A DNA stretch of 30,345 nucleotides, from assembly GCA_934202505.1 (NCBI GenBank), contig CAKPXW010000007.1, positions 1 to 30,345 on the forward strand. Direction: 5' to 3'. Source of the stretch: an uncultured Bacilli bacterium. GTDB lineage: Bacteria > Bacillota_I > Bacilli_A > RFN20 > CAG-631. The position numbers and the translations under genes are program-made. Shown here piece after piece: positions 8,959-16,645 of this stretch. Every line of letters begins with the position of its first letter. Position 1 is the stretch's first letter. The notes below the pieces were generated by a model, which saw nothing but the letters and a program-made list of their open reading frames with translations, was not told the DNA's origin and searched no databases.

Positions 8959-9140
8959 TTTTCTACTTTCCCCTTTACGCTTTTTAAAAAAGCATTTTTC
9001 TTTAATAAAATTATACTTTGACAATTAGTGCATTTAAGACGAACTTCACCATCATAACCAATTATTTTAAAAGTTTTGCATTTTTCTTTACAAGGATGAG
9101 CCTTTTTTAAGACTACAATATCATCTACAAAATATTCCAT
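8955..9140 (-). CDS. DUF951 small protein
   Basis: The 61 residues MEYFVDDIVVLKKAHPCKEK..., with KIIGYDGEVRLKCTNCQSII in the second half, match the short DUF951 family of Firmicutes. The conserved features are HPC and a downstream CxxC pair, which may bind metal or DNA. The function is unknown. The start lies 2 nt after the folD stop, with no strong ribosome site of its own (TTAATAAATAACTATGG), so translation is probably coupled to folD. Its TGA overlaps the next ATG (ATGA), coupling it to the 531-aa gene. TGA used here as a stop supports the standard genetic code. Confidence 0.85.
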   Translation of the reverse strand: MEYFVDDIVVLKKAHPCKEKCKTFKIIGYDGEVRLKCTNCQSIILLKKNAFLKSVKGKVEK

Positions 9141-9142
9141 AG

Positions 9143-9973
9143 TTATTTATTAATAAGACAAGCTTCGTATAGATTTTCCATTAAAACAACATTAGTTAAT
9201 ATACCAACTCCTCCAGGAACTGGACTATAACAATCACATTTTTCATAAATGTCTTTACTTGCATCCCCACACATTTTTCCATTACTATCAAAATTTACAC
9301 CAATATCTACAATAATAGTAGAGCTTTTTACCTCATCTGCTTTCAAAAAATTGGCTTTACCAATGGCTAAGAAAATTATATCAGCATTATATTCAAGCTC
9401 TTTTAAATTAGTTGTTTTAGAATGAGCTATAGTTACGGTAGCATTTCTATTTAAAAGAGCCATAGCTAAAGGTTTTCCAACATTTACACTTCTACCAATA
9501 ACTAAAACGTTTTTTCCTTGTAAAGGAATATTATAATAATCAAGGAGTCTAATCGCTGCATATGGTGTGCAACAATTAAAGCAAGATTCATTTTTAAAAA
9601 GCAAGCCAAGATTATTAGTAGTATAACCATCAACATCTTTTTTAGAAGATAAAAAACTTAAAATATAATTTTCATTTAAATGGCTAGGTAATGGTCTATC
9701 AATCATTATACCTTGAATTGAATTATCAACATTTAACGAATTGATAAGATTAATTATTTCTTTTTCAGTTATAGTATGATCTAAAGCATATTCTTTTATA
9801 ATAGCGCCAACTTCTTCAGCAATTCTTTTTCTGCCTTTTAAATAGGAAATACTAGATGGATGATTGAAATGAATAATAGCTAAACAAGCGGGAGTATTTA
9901 AATTTGAAAATTTTTCTTTTAGTGTTTCTTTGATTTTTAAAGCTGCTTCTTTGCCATTTAAAACTTGTTTCAT
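9143..9973 (-). CDS. folD: FolD-family methylenetetrahydrofolate dehydrogenase/cyclohydrolase
   Basis: The 276 residues fit FolD, which oxidises 5,10-methylene-THF with NADP and hydrolyses methenyl-THF to 10-formyl-THF in the cytoplasm. Seen: KDVDGYTTNNLG (112-122), the Rossmann-type VLVIGRSVNVGKP and the C-terminal PVPGGVGILT. Unusual: the YxxxK motif reads YLKGR (Tyr44, Arg48 where Lys is expected), and the usual VQLPLP reads IDRPLP (Asp92 where Gln is expected). In studied FolD enzymes these Lys and Gln residues, with the Asp of DVDG, carry out the cyclohydrolase step. The protein may therefore be mainly a dehydrogenase. An AAGGAG site precedes ATG 9973, 9 nt after yitT. Confidence 0.9.
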   Translation of the reverse strand: MKQVLNGKEAALKIKETLKEKFSNLNTPACLAIIHFNHPSSISYLKGRKRIAEEVGAIIKEYALDHTITEKEIINLINSLNVDNSIQGIMIDRPLPSHLNENYILSFLSSKKDVDGYTTNNLGLLFKNESCFNCCTPYAAIRLLDYYNIPLQGKNVLVIGRSVNVGKPLAMALLNRNATVTIAHSKTTNLKELEYNADIIFLAIGKANFLKADEVKSSTIIVDIGVNFDSNGKMCGDASKDIYEKCDCYSPVPGGVGILTNVVLMENLYEACLINK

Positions 9974-9982
9974 AATTTCTCC

Positions 9983-10918
9983 TTATTTATTTAAAAAGTC
10001 TTTAATATCACGATATCCTTCGCCAAATACATCACTAGTTTGATGCATAGACATAAAAGCATTTTCATCATATTTTTTAACAATATCTAAGATGGATAAG
10101 TATTGATTTTTGCTAACCATAGTTTTTATCATTTTTCTATCTTTCCCAGTATAGCCACCTTTAACATCAATAATAGTTGTTCCCCGATCAAGAGCGAGTA
10201 TTTCTCTATTGATATCTTCCCATTTATCAGAAATAATTTCACATAAATAACTTCTTGTTCCTTTAAGTTGAGCATAATCCACAACTATAGAATAAGCAAT
10301 AACAGCAACAAGGCCAATAGTTACTTCATATAGAGTAAATTTAGCAATAAAAGATAAAACGACAAGTAAACCATCGGTAAAGAGGAATATTTTTGATAAT
10401 TTGATTCTAGTAAATTTATTAATAATAAGGCCTGGAACATCAAAGCCTCCAGTTGATCCACCAACACGATAGATAATTCCACAACCATATCCCATACATC
10501 CACCACCAATAATAGCACATAATAATGGATCAAATTCATTAACTTGCATTCTTATATTATTAAAAATACTTAATTTGAAAAAGAATAAGAATATAGGATA
10601 TAAAATTGTACTAAATAAAGTTTGAATGGCAAATTTCTTTCCTAAGAAAATAGAGCCTATAATAAATAATACCCAAGTAACTATGGTAATGATAAGTTCG
10701 ACATGCCCTTCACTAATATGAAAAAGTGCTTGTAAAATCAAAGAAAATCCAGCAGTCCCACCAGTAAGTAAGCCATTAAATGTCTCATTAGATCCACTAT
10801 ATACTTTTACTCCATGGTAATTAATAAAGAAAAAAGAAACTGCAATAGCTAATAAGAAATTACCTAGAATATCAATGCCAATGAGAGGAAGATATTTTTT
10901 TAAAAGATTCTTTTTCAT
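9983..10918 (-). CDS. YitT family membrane protein (DUF161 + DUF2179)
   Basis: The 311 residues hold about five to six membrane segments in the first 210, including the Gly-rich GGGCMGYGCGIIYRVGGSTGGFDVPGLI stretch typical of YitT/DUF161 proteins. A soluble C-terminal DUF2179 domain follows (GTTIIDVKGGYTGKDRKMIKTM ... DENAFMSMHQTSDVFGEGY). The family sits in the plasma membrane with unknown transport role; the C-terminal domain resembles small ligand-binding regulators. The start ATG 10918 has AAAGGAAA upstream and lies 17 nt after prfB, inside the secA operon. Confidence 0.9.
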   Translation of the reverse strand: MKKNLLKKYLPLIGIDILGNFLLAIAVSFFFINYHGVKVYSGSNETFNGLLTGGTAGFSLILQALFHISEGHVELIITIVTWVLFIIGSIFLGKKFAIQTLFSTILYPIFLFFFKLSIFNNIRMQVNEFDPLLCAIIGGGCMGYGCGIIYRVGGSTGGFDVPGLIINKFTRIKLSKIFLFTDGLLVVLSFIAKFTLYEVTIGLVAVIAYSIVVDYAQLKGTRSYLCEIISDKWEDINREILALDRGTTIIDVKGGYTGKDRKMIKTMVSKNQYLSILDIVKKYDENAFMSMHQTSDVFGEGYRDIKDFLNK

Positions 10919-10935
10919 ATTTTATTTTCCTTTCT

Positions 10936-12037
10936 TTATAAGTGTAATTTTAAATAGCCAAAAACGAAATCATCTATATCGCCATTTAAAACGGCATTTG
11001 CGTTTGTGTTTTCAACATTACTGCGATTATCTTTAACTAAAGTATAAGGACATAATACATAGGATCTTATTTGAGATCCCCATTCATTAGCTTTGACTTC
11101 CCCTTTTAAATCATTCAGTTTTTTCATTTTTTCTTGATATTGTAAAGCTGCTAATTTACTTTTTAGCATTAACATAGCTTTTTCTTTGTTTTGAATTTGT
11201 GATCTTTGATTTTGACAAGCAACAACGATTCCAGTTGGCAAGTGAGTAAGTCTTACTGCTGAGTCAGTTTTATTAATATGTTGTCCACCAGCTCCACTTG
11301 CTCTATAAGTATCTATTTTAAGTTCATCATCTTTAATGATAACTTCATTATCATCGATGATTTCGGGAGTTACTTCTACTGAAGCAAATGAAGTATGTCT
11401 TCTAGCATTTGCATCAAAAGGAGAAATTCTAACAAGACGGTGTACACCATTTTCTCCTTTTAAATAGCCATAAGCATTTTCACCACTAATTAATAAGGAA
11501 GCTTGTTTTATTCCAGCTTCATCTCCAAGTTGATAATCAAGTATTTCTACTTTGAATTTTTTATTTTCTGCATAACGACAATACATATTAAATAGCATAT
11601 TAGCCCAATCTTGACTTTCAGTTCCCCCAGCTCCTGGATGGAATTCTAAAATAGCATTATTATTATCATAAGGACCAGTAAGTAAAGTTTGAATTTCAAA
11701 ACTTTTAAACATTTTTTCTACTTGGTCATATTCTTCATTTAATAAAGCAATGAAATCATAATCACTAGGATCACAAGAACTAATAGCTTCAAGTAATGAA
11801 TTTACTTCTTTGGAAGTAGACTCAAAATTCTCAATAATTTTTTTATTAAGATTAATTTCACTTATAACTTTTCTACTATTATTTTGATCTTTCCAAAAAA
11901 CTTCACTTTCGGTTAGTTTGCTTAAATTTTCTATTTTTTCTTTTCTTGCAGGAATGTCAAAGAGATTCACCTAGTAATACTAACTTATTACTATATTGCC
12001 CCATTCCTTGCTTCATTTGATAAAGTTCTAAAGCCAT
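10936..12037 (-). CDS. prfB: Peptide chain release factor 2, made by programmed +1 frameshift
   Basis: RF2 recognises UGA and UAA stops. The real start is ATG 12037 (MALELYQMKQGMGQYSNKLV), 1 nt after secA, with AGAGGAT upstream. After 26 codons the frame meets TGA at 11957-11959. The context CTTTGAC, with an internal AGGTG upstream, is the classic RF2 autoregulatory slip site. Shifting one base forward continues as DIPARKEKIENL to the stop at 10936, giving 366 residues, the usual length. SPFDANARRHTSFASVEV holds the SPF anticodon-like motif of RF2, and GAGGQHINKT the catalytic GGQ. An annotation starting at 11970 would miss the first exon-like segment. Low RF2 raises frameshifting and so restores its own level. 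Confidence 0.95.
11957..11974 (-). promoter_or_regulatory. prfB: prfB programmed +1 frameshift site
   Basis: On the minus strand the site reads CTAGGTGAATCTCTTTGA and then C. The zero-frame TGA (11957-11959) follows CTT, and slipping CTT to TTT puts GAC in frame. The upstream AGGTG can pair with the 16S anti-SD and push the ribosome forward. The first part encodes MALELYQMKQGMGQ..., found at the start of RF2 proteins, so the assignment does not rest on the motif alone. Confidence 0.93.
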
Positions 12038-12038
12038 T

Positions 12039-14447
12039 TTATTTATCCTCTTTATTAGAAGGCTCTTCTTTTTTTACAGGTTCTTGTCTTATTTGAACTT
12101 GTACTCTTAAAGTGTTTAATACAACATCTTGTGCAATTGTTTGTAATAAATCTTCAAACATTTGATAGCCTTCATTTTTATATTGATTTAAAGGATTTGT
12201 ATTAGCATATTGACGGAAGAAAATACCATCTCTTAATTTAGTCATTTTATCAATGTGTGCAGGCCAGTTTCTATCAATGATTTGTAATATAATAGTTGAT
12301 TGAACTTTTAAATATAGTTCATCGCCCCATTCCTTACGTTTTTCATCAGTTTTTTCCATTAAAACAGTACGGGTTTTTTCAATATAATCTGGGAATCTTT
12401 CAAGTCCAAAATATATTTCTTTAGTAATAGGACTATCAACAAGATAAATATGATTGATATTTTTAACTAGTAAATCAACATTTGGTCTTAATTCTTTGCC
12501 ATCAACACTAGATGAAGCTTTTACTAATTTTTTAGCAACAATATCATAGAATTTTTTAGTTATTTCATAAGCATCTTCTGTTGCTAATATTTCATCTCTT
12601 AATTTATACATTTTTTCTCTTTGTTGAGACAAAACATTATCATATTCAAGTAAATGTTTACGGCTATCATAGTTTACGCCTTCAACTTTCTTTTGAGCAG
12701 AGTTGATTGCTGAGTCTAAAATTGAATAAGAAATAGCATCATCAGAAGATGTAAAGAATTTTTGCCATCTTTCACCACCAAAACGTTTCATTAAATCGTC
12801 TTCAAGAGAAATATAGAATCTTGAATAGCCAACATCACCTTGACGTCCAGAACGACCTCTTAATTGGTTATCAATACGTCTAGATTCATGTCTTTCCGAT
12901 CCTAACACGCAAAGTCCGCCTACTTCTTTAACGCCTTCGCCAAGTTTAATATCGGTTCCACGACCAGCCATATTTGTAGCGATTGTTATTGCTCCAAGTT
13001 GACCTGCGTTTTTAATAATTTCAGCTTCTCTTTCATGGTTTTTAGCATTTAAAATTTCAGGTTTTAAACCTTCTTTTAACATTAAGTTATAAATTACTTC
13101 TGAAGTTTCAACTGCAATGGTACCTACAAGAACTGGTTGACCCTTTTCATGTCTTTCTTTAACTTCTTTAATAATTGCTTTATATTTTGCAGCTTTGGTT
13201 CCAAAAATTATATCATTGTCATCAATACGACGAACAGGAACATTTGTTGGAATTTCAATAACACGCATATTATAAGTTTCTAAGAATTCTTCTTCTTCAG
13301 TTTTAGCAGTACCTGTCATACCAGAAACTTTATTATATAATCTAAAGAAATTTTGATAAGTAATTGTAGCAAGAACAGTAGTTTCAGGTTTAATAGTAAC
13401 TTTTTCTTTAGCTTCAATTGCTTGATGTAAACCATCACTGAAAGTACGACCACTTAAGAAACGACCTGTATTTTGATCGACAATGACAATTTCATCATCT
13501 TTTACAACATAATCAAAATCTTTTTTCATAGCATAGTTTGCTTTTAAAGCTTGGTTAATGCAGTGAACAAGATTAGCGTTATTGATATCATTTAAGTTAG
13601 CAATGCCAAAACTTTGTTCAGCTTTTTTAGCACCTGCTTCTGTTAAGAAAACAGCTTTAGATTCAACATCAACATCATAATGTACACCTTTTACTAAAGA
13701 TCTTGCAAATCTATTTGCAGGAACATATAAAGCTTCATTTGTACGATTACCACCAGAAATAATTAATGGAGTACGAGCTTCATCAATTAAAATAGAGTCG
13801 GCTTCATCTATAACACAAAAGTTTAAACCTTTAACTTGAACTTTAGATTCAAGAGAACGGGCCATATTGTCTCTTAGATAATCAAAGCCAAGTTCAGAGT
13901 TTGTAGTATAAGTAATGTCACAACTATAAGCTTCTCTTTTGCCTTTAGCATCAAGAGCTCTTAAGTTGCATCCAACAGTTAAACCTAAAAATCTATAAAT
14001 AGCTCCCATCCATTCAGCGTCACGATGAGCAAGATATTCGTTAACAGTTACAACATGTACTCCACGTCCTGTTAAAGCGTTTGTATAAACAGCCATTGTT
14101 GCAGTTAAAGTTTTACCTTCACCTGTTTTCATTTCGGCAATATCACCATTGTTGATAGCAAGAGCCCCCATAATTTGTACTAAAAAAGGAAATTGATTTA
14201 GTACTCTTTTAGCAGCTTCACGGCAAACAGCAAAGGCTTCATTTAAAATGCTATCCATGATTTCATTTTGTTCTTGTAAAGTTTTACCTTTAGCAATTTT
14301 TTCTTTGAACTCTTGTGTTTTTGCACGAAGTTCATCATCAGATAAACTTGCTATTTTATCTTTTAGTGCATCAATTTCTAGAGCACGATTTCGTAAAAGC
14401 TTTAGTTGTTTTTTATTTGGATTAAAAATCTTTTTTAAAATACCCAT
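12039..14447 (-). CDS. secA: SecA preprotein translocase ATPase
   Basis: SecA drives secreted proteins through SecYEG. The start is ATG 14447 (MGILKKIFNPNKKQ) because AAAGGGGG sits 8 nt upstream; the in-frame start at 14474 lacks a site. The 802 residues include Walker A MKTGEGKT (106-113), the DEAD-like VIDEADSILIDEARTPL near 207, the crosslinking domain, the NBD2 motifs ATNMAGRGTDIKLG and QLRGRSGRQGD, and the scaffold/wing regions. The protein ends in a charged tail (QEPVKKEEPSNKEDK) without the Cys/His zinc SEC-C motif found in B. subtilis and E. coli, which explains the shorter length. It is the first gene of the long minus-strand operon with prfB directly after it, an arrangement seen in many Firmicutes. 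Confidence 0.96.
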   Translation of the reverse strand: MGILKKIFNPNKKQLKLLRNRALEIDALKDKIASLSDDELRAKTQEFKEKIAKGKTLQEQNEIMDSILNEAFAVCREAAKRVLNQFPFLVQIMGALAINNGDIAEMKTGEGKTLTATMAVYTNALTGRGVHVVTVNEYLAHRDAEWMGAIYRFLGLTVGCNLRALDAKGKREAYSCDITYTTNSELGFDYLRDNMARSLESKVQVKGLNFCVIDEADSILIDEARTPLIISGGNRTNEALYVPANRFARSLVKGVHYDVDVESKAVFLTEAGAKKAEQSFGIANLNDINNANLVHCINQALKANYAMKKDFDYVVKDDEIVIVDQNTGRFLSGRTFSDGLHQAIEAKEKVTIKPETTVLATITYQNFFRLYNKVSGMTGTAKTEEEEFLETYNMRVIEIPTNVPVRRIDDNDIIFGTKAAKYKAIIKEVKERHEKGQPVLVGTIAVETSEVIYNLMLKEGLKPEILNAKNHEREAEIIKNAGQLGAITIATNMAGRGTDIKLGEGVKEVGGLCVLGSERHESRRIDNQLRGRSGRQGDVGYSRFYISLEDDLMKRFGGERWQKFFTSSDDAISYSILDSAINSAQKKVEGVNYDSRKHLLEYDNVLSQQREKMYKLRDEILATEDAYEITKKFYDIVAKKLVKASSSVDGKELRPNVDLLVKNINHIYLVDSPITKEIYFGLERFPDYIEKTRTVLMEKTDEKRKEWGDELYLKVQSTIILQIIDRNWPAHIDKMTKLRDGIFFRQYANTNPLNQYKNEGYQMFEDLLQTIAQDVVLNTLRVQVQIRQEPVKKEEPSNKEDK

Positions 14448-14483
14448 AAAAAATTCCCCCTTTATGTAAGGCATATCTACTAT

Positions 14484-14489
14484 ATTATA
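14484..14489 (-). promoter_or_regulatory. Putative -10 box for the secA operon
   Basis: TATAAT on the minus strand (14484-14489) lies 37 nt upstream of the secA ATG. No good -35 box was found at 16-18 nt; the region is only AT-rich. It is the only clear -10-like element between secA and the divergent fba gene that points toward secA. Confidence 0.4.
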
Positions 14490-14571
14490 GACTGAATTGG
14501 TATATTTTTCTATAAAAATATATGTTTTCCCAAAATTAATTCGTTACATTGCTATTTTTTATTGTTTTTAA

Positions 14572-14600
14572 TTGAAGAAAACTAGCGAATGTTGTAAAAT
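14572..14600 (+). promoter_or_regulatory. Sigma-A-type promoter of fba
   Basis: -35 TTGAAG (14572-14577), a 17-nt spacer and -10 TAAAAT (14595-14600) fit the housekeeping consensus. Transcription should start near 14607. The inverted hexamers GCGAAT (14585-14590) and ATTCGC (14601-14606) flank the -10, and GCGAATGT recurs directly at 14605-14612, so a repressor or activator could bind here. Confidence 0.75.
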
Positions 14601-14610
14601 ATTCGCGAAT

Positions 14611-14625
14611 GTAGATTAAATCTAC
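14611..14625 (+). promoter_or_regulatory. Palindrome at the 5' end of the fba transcript
   Basis: GTAGATT A AATCTAC is a perfect 15-nt palindrome just after the expected start of transcription. It can act as an operator or form a small 5' hairpin on the mRNA. It lies before the AAGGAG ribosome site (14630-14635), which remains free. Confidence 0.4.
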
Positions 14626-14644
14626 AAAGAAGGAGAAAAAAATT

Positions 14645-15511
14645 ATGCCATTAGTAAATGCAAAAGAAATGATGGAAAAAGCAAGAGAAGGCCACTATGC
14701 AGTAGGTGCTTTCAATATTAACAATCTTGAATGGACAAAAGCTATTTTATTAACTGCTCAAGAATTAAATGCTCCAGTTATGCTTGGAGTTTCTGAAGGC
14801 GCTAATAAATATATGACTGGTTATAAAGTAGTTGCTGATATGGTTAAAGCAATGATTGAATCATTAAATATTACTGTACCAGTAGCACTACACCTTGACC
14901 ATGGAACATATGAAGGTGCTAAAGCTGCTTTAAAGGCAGGTTATTCATCAGTTATGTTTGATGGTTCTCATTACCCAATTGAAGAAAATATCGCAAAAAC
15001 TAAAGAAATTGTTACAATCGCTCACTTTATGGGTGCTACAGTTGAAGCAGAAGTTGGATCAATTGGTGGAGAAGAAGATGGAGTTACAGGAAGAGGAGAA
15101 GTTGCAGATCCAAATCAATGCAAAATGGTTGCTGATTTAGGAATTGATATGCTTGCCGCTGGAATTGGTAATATTCATGGAAAATATCCAGCAAATTGGC
15201 AAGGCCTTGACTTTGAAGCTTTAGCAGCAATTAAAGAAAAATGTGGAGATATGCCACTTGTATTACATGGTGGAACTGGTATCCCAGAAGATATGGTTAA
15301 AAAAGCAATATCTTTAGGTGTATGTAAAGTAAATGTTAATACAGAATGTCAATTATATTTTGCTGCAGCTACAAGAAAATATATTGAAGAAGGAAAAGAT
15401 AACGAAAAGAAAGGTTATGACCCTCGTAAATTATTAAATCCTGGTTATGAAGCAATTAAAGAAATTGTTAAAATCAAGATGGAAATGTTAGGATGCATTA
15501 ATAAAGCATAA
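14645..15511 (+). CDS. fba: Class II fructose-bisphosphate aldolase
   Basis: The 288 residues match zinc-dependent class II aldolases, which split fructose-1,6-bisphosphate into DHAP and glyceraldehyde-3-phosphate in glycolysis. Seen: HLDHG with His83, Asp85 and His86, EVGSIGGEEDG (136-146), GNIHGKY with His178, VLHGGTG with His208 and the phosphate-binding KVNVNTE. His86, His178 and His208 fit the zinc ligands. Closely related enzymes use tagatose bisphosphate, but the length and motifs fit FbaA of Firmicutes. A strong promoter and AAGGAG 9 nt before the ATG suggest high expression, as does the higher GC here than in the ABC genes. The stop overlaps the next start by one base (TAATG). Confidence 0.95.
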   Translation: MPLVNAKEMMEKAREGHYAVGAFNINNLEWTKAILLTAQELNAPVMLGVSEGANKYMTGYKVVADMVKAMIESLNITVPVALHLDHGTYEGAKAALKAGYSSVMFDGSHYPIEENIAKTKEIVTIAHFMGATVEAEVGSIGGEEDGVTGRGEVADPNQCKMVADLGIDMLAAGIGNIHGKYPANWQGLDFEALAAIKEKCGDMPLVLHGGTGIPEDMVKKAISLGVCKVNVNTECQLYFAAATRKYIEEGKDNEKKGYDPRKLLNPGYEAIKEIVKIKMEMLGCINKA

Positions 15512-16293
15512 TGGATTTATCTTTACAATTAAGTGTTGCCATTGATGCTATTAAAAAAGCAAGTTTAATTATTAAACAAGTATATAATGAAGGTTTTACA
15601 GTCTCTTTAAAAGAAGATAAAAGCGTAGTTACTAAAGCTGATTTATTATCAGATAAATGCATAAGAGAAATTCTGATGGAAAAATTCCCAAACTATGGTA
15701 TTTTGACCGAAGAAAATTCTTCTAAAGATAACAATAGATTAAATGATGAATTTTGTTGGATAGTTGATCCTTTAGATGGAACTAAAGACTTTGTGAATCA
15801 TACAAATAATTTTTCTATAAATATAGCACTTGCTTATCAAAATGAAATTGTTTTAGGAGTTATTGCCGTTCCTATGCAAAATGTAATTTATTATGCAACT
15901 TTAGGAAATGGTGCTTATAAAATTTTAAATGATAAGACATCTAAAATTCATGTTTCTACAAGAACAAATAATTTAAGAATGCTTACTTCTCAATTTTTCT
16001 TCCATGATGAAGATGACTTTAAAAACAATGAACTTATCGAATCAATGAGTCCAATTGGTTCATCTTATAAAGCTTGTTTAATAGCTGAAGGAAAAGCTGA
16101 ATTTTGCGTTAAGTTTGATGACCATACCAAAGAATGGGATACTGCTCCAAGTGAAATAATAGTTAAAGAAGCAGGTGGTATCATGAAAGATATGTATGGC
16201 AATACAAATACTTATAATAAAAAAGACTTTGTAAATCATAATGGATTTATAATTGCTAATAATAAACAAGTTTTAGATATGTTTAAAAAATAA
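15511..16293 (+). CDS. CysQ/inositol-monophosphatase family phosphatase
   Basis: The 260 residues have the metal-dependent phosphatase motifs LTEENS (Glu67/68), DPLDGTKDF (86-94) and KEWDTAPSEIIVKEAGG (Asp210). The DGTKDF variant and overall length suggest the 3'(2'),5'-bisphosphate nucleotidase CysQ, which removes pAp, more than inositol monophosphatase. Sequence alone does not settle the substrate. The gene shares TAATG with fba and has no separate ribosome site, so the two are translated together. A strong hairpin terminator follows. Confidence 0.85.
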   Translation: MDLSLQLSVAIDAIKKASLIIKQVYNEGFTVSLKEDKSVVTKADLLSDKCIREILMEKFPNYGILTEENSSKDNNRLNDEFCWIVDPLDGTKDFVNHTNNFSINIALAYQNEIVLGVIAVPMQNVIYYATLGNGAYKILNDKTSKIHVSTRTNNLRMLTSQFFFHDEDDFKNNELIESMSPIGSSYKACLIAEGKAEFCVKFDDHTKEWDTAPSEIIVKEAGGIMKDMYGNTNTYNKKDFVNHNGFIIANNKQVLDMFKK

Positions 16294-16327
16294 AAGTTCA
16301 TATCCGCAAGGATATGAGCTTTTTTTA
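16291..16327 (+). terminator. Rho-independent terminator of fba-cysQ-like operon
   Basis: GTTCATATCC (16296-16305) pairs with GGATATGAGC (16310-16319) around a GCAA tetraloop, 10 bp with one G-T pair. Flanking A residues extend the stem into the T-run at 16320-16326. The stop codon of the convergent small gene lies within the T-run. Confidence 0.9.
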
Positions 16328-16612
16328 CATATTAAATGGTGGAACATATGAAATATCTTTTTCTTTTCGCATATTATTTATATTATTTGCAGGAACATAT
16401 TGTTTTCCTGGAACTTGAAAATTAGGATTTTGGTAAGCACCATTTTGATAATATGGATAATAATAGTATTGTTGTGGTGGATAAGGGTAATATGTAGGGT
16501 ATGCAGGATATGTTGGTATAGGTCCATTTATTTTAGAACTATTAGCAGCAGCGCCACCAATTCCCCCTACAATTAGTCCACCTATAAATGGAACTAATCT
16601 TTCATTATTCAT
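16325..16612 (-). CDS. Small Tyr/Pro-rich protein with N-terminal glycine segment
   Basis: The start is ATG 16612 (MNNERLVPFIGGLIVGGIGG), with GGGAGG 7 nt upstream. A start at 16627 would lie inside the ribosome site itself. The 95 residues have an N-terminal hydrophobic Gly-rich helix with a GGLIVGGIGGAA pattern, then a run of Pro, Tyr and Gln residues (YPAYPTYYPYPPQQYYYYPYYQNG). This resembles small coat-like or surface proteins of Firmicutes, but I cannot name a family. The ribosome site is inside the 3' arm of the hairpin after maf, so expression may be low or conditional. Confidence 0.7.
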   Translation of the reverse strand: MNNERLVPFIGGLIVGGIGGAAANSSKINGPIPTYPAYPTYYPYPPQQYYYYPYYQNGAYQNPNFQVPGKQYVPANNINNMRKEKDISYVPPFNM

Positions 16613-16642
16613 AAAAAAACCTCCCATATTATAATATGAGAG
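16613..16642 (-). terminator. Hairpin terminator after maf that covers the next gene's ribosome site
   Basis: On the minus strand CTCTCATATT pairs with AATATGGGAG (one T-G pair, 10 bp, 2-nt centre), followed by GTTTTTTT and then ATG of the next gene. The plus-strand arms are 16621-16630 and 16633-16642. It has the form of an intrinsic terminator, yet its 3' arm holds GGGAGG, the ribosome site of the Tyr/Pro-rich gene. Confidence 0.7.
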
Positions 16643-16645
16643 AGT

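Noticed and set aside
8959..9024. A 22-residue N-terminal extension of the 531-aa protein
   Set aside because: The ATG at 8958 overlaps the DUF951 stop in the usual ATGA coupling, and the extension only reads DUF951 sequence in another frame.
10321..10539. A 72-aa frame inside the yitT gene on the same strand
   Set aside because: It lies wholly within yitT in another frame, has no ribosome site, and its Leu/Val-rich make-up only reflects the membrane protein code.
11960..11970. GTG at 11970 as the prfB start
   Set aside because: It falls inside the programmed frameshift site; the upstream 26 codons match RF2 N-termini.
14248..14469. A 73-aa plus-strand frame opposite the start of secA
   Set aside because: It is antisense to conserved SecA coding sequence and has no ribosome site or homology I can see.
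14958..15140. A 60-aa frame inside fba
   Set aside because: It is a shifted reading of a strongly conserved aldolase gene, with Gln/Lys-rich low-complexity content.
16078..16269. A 63-aa minus-strand frame opposite the CysQ-like gene
   Set aside because: It is antisense to the conserved EWDTAPSE region, with no start signals.
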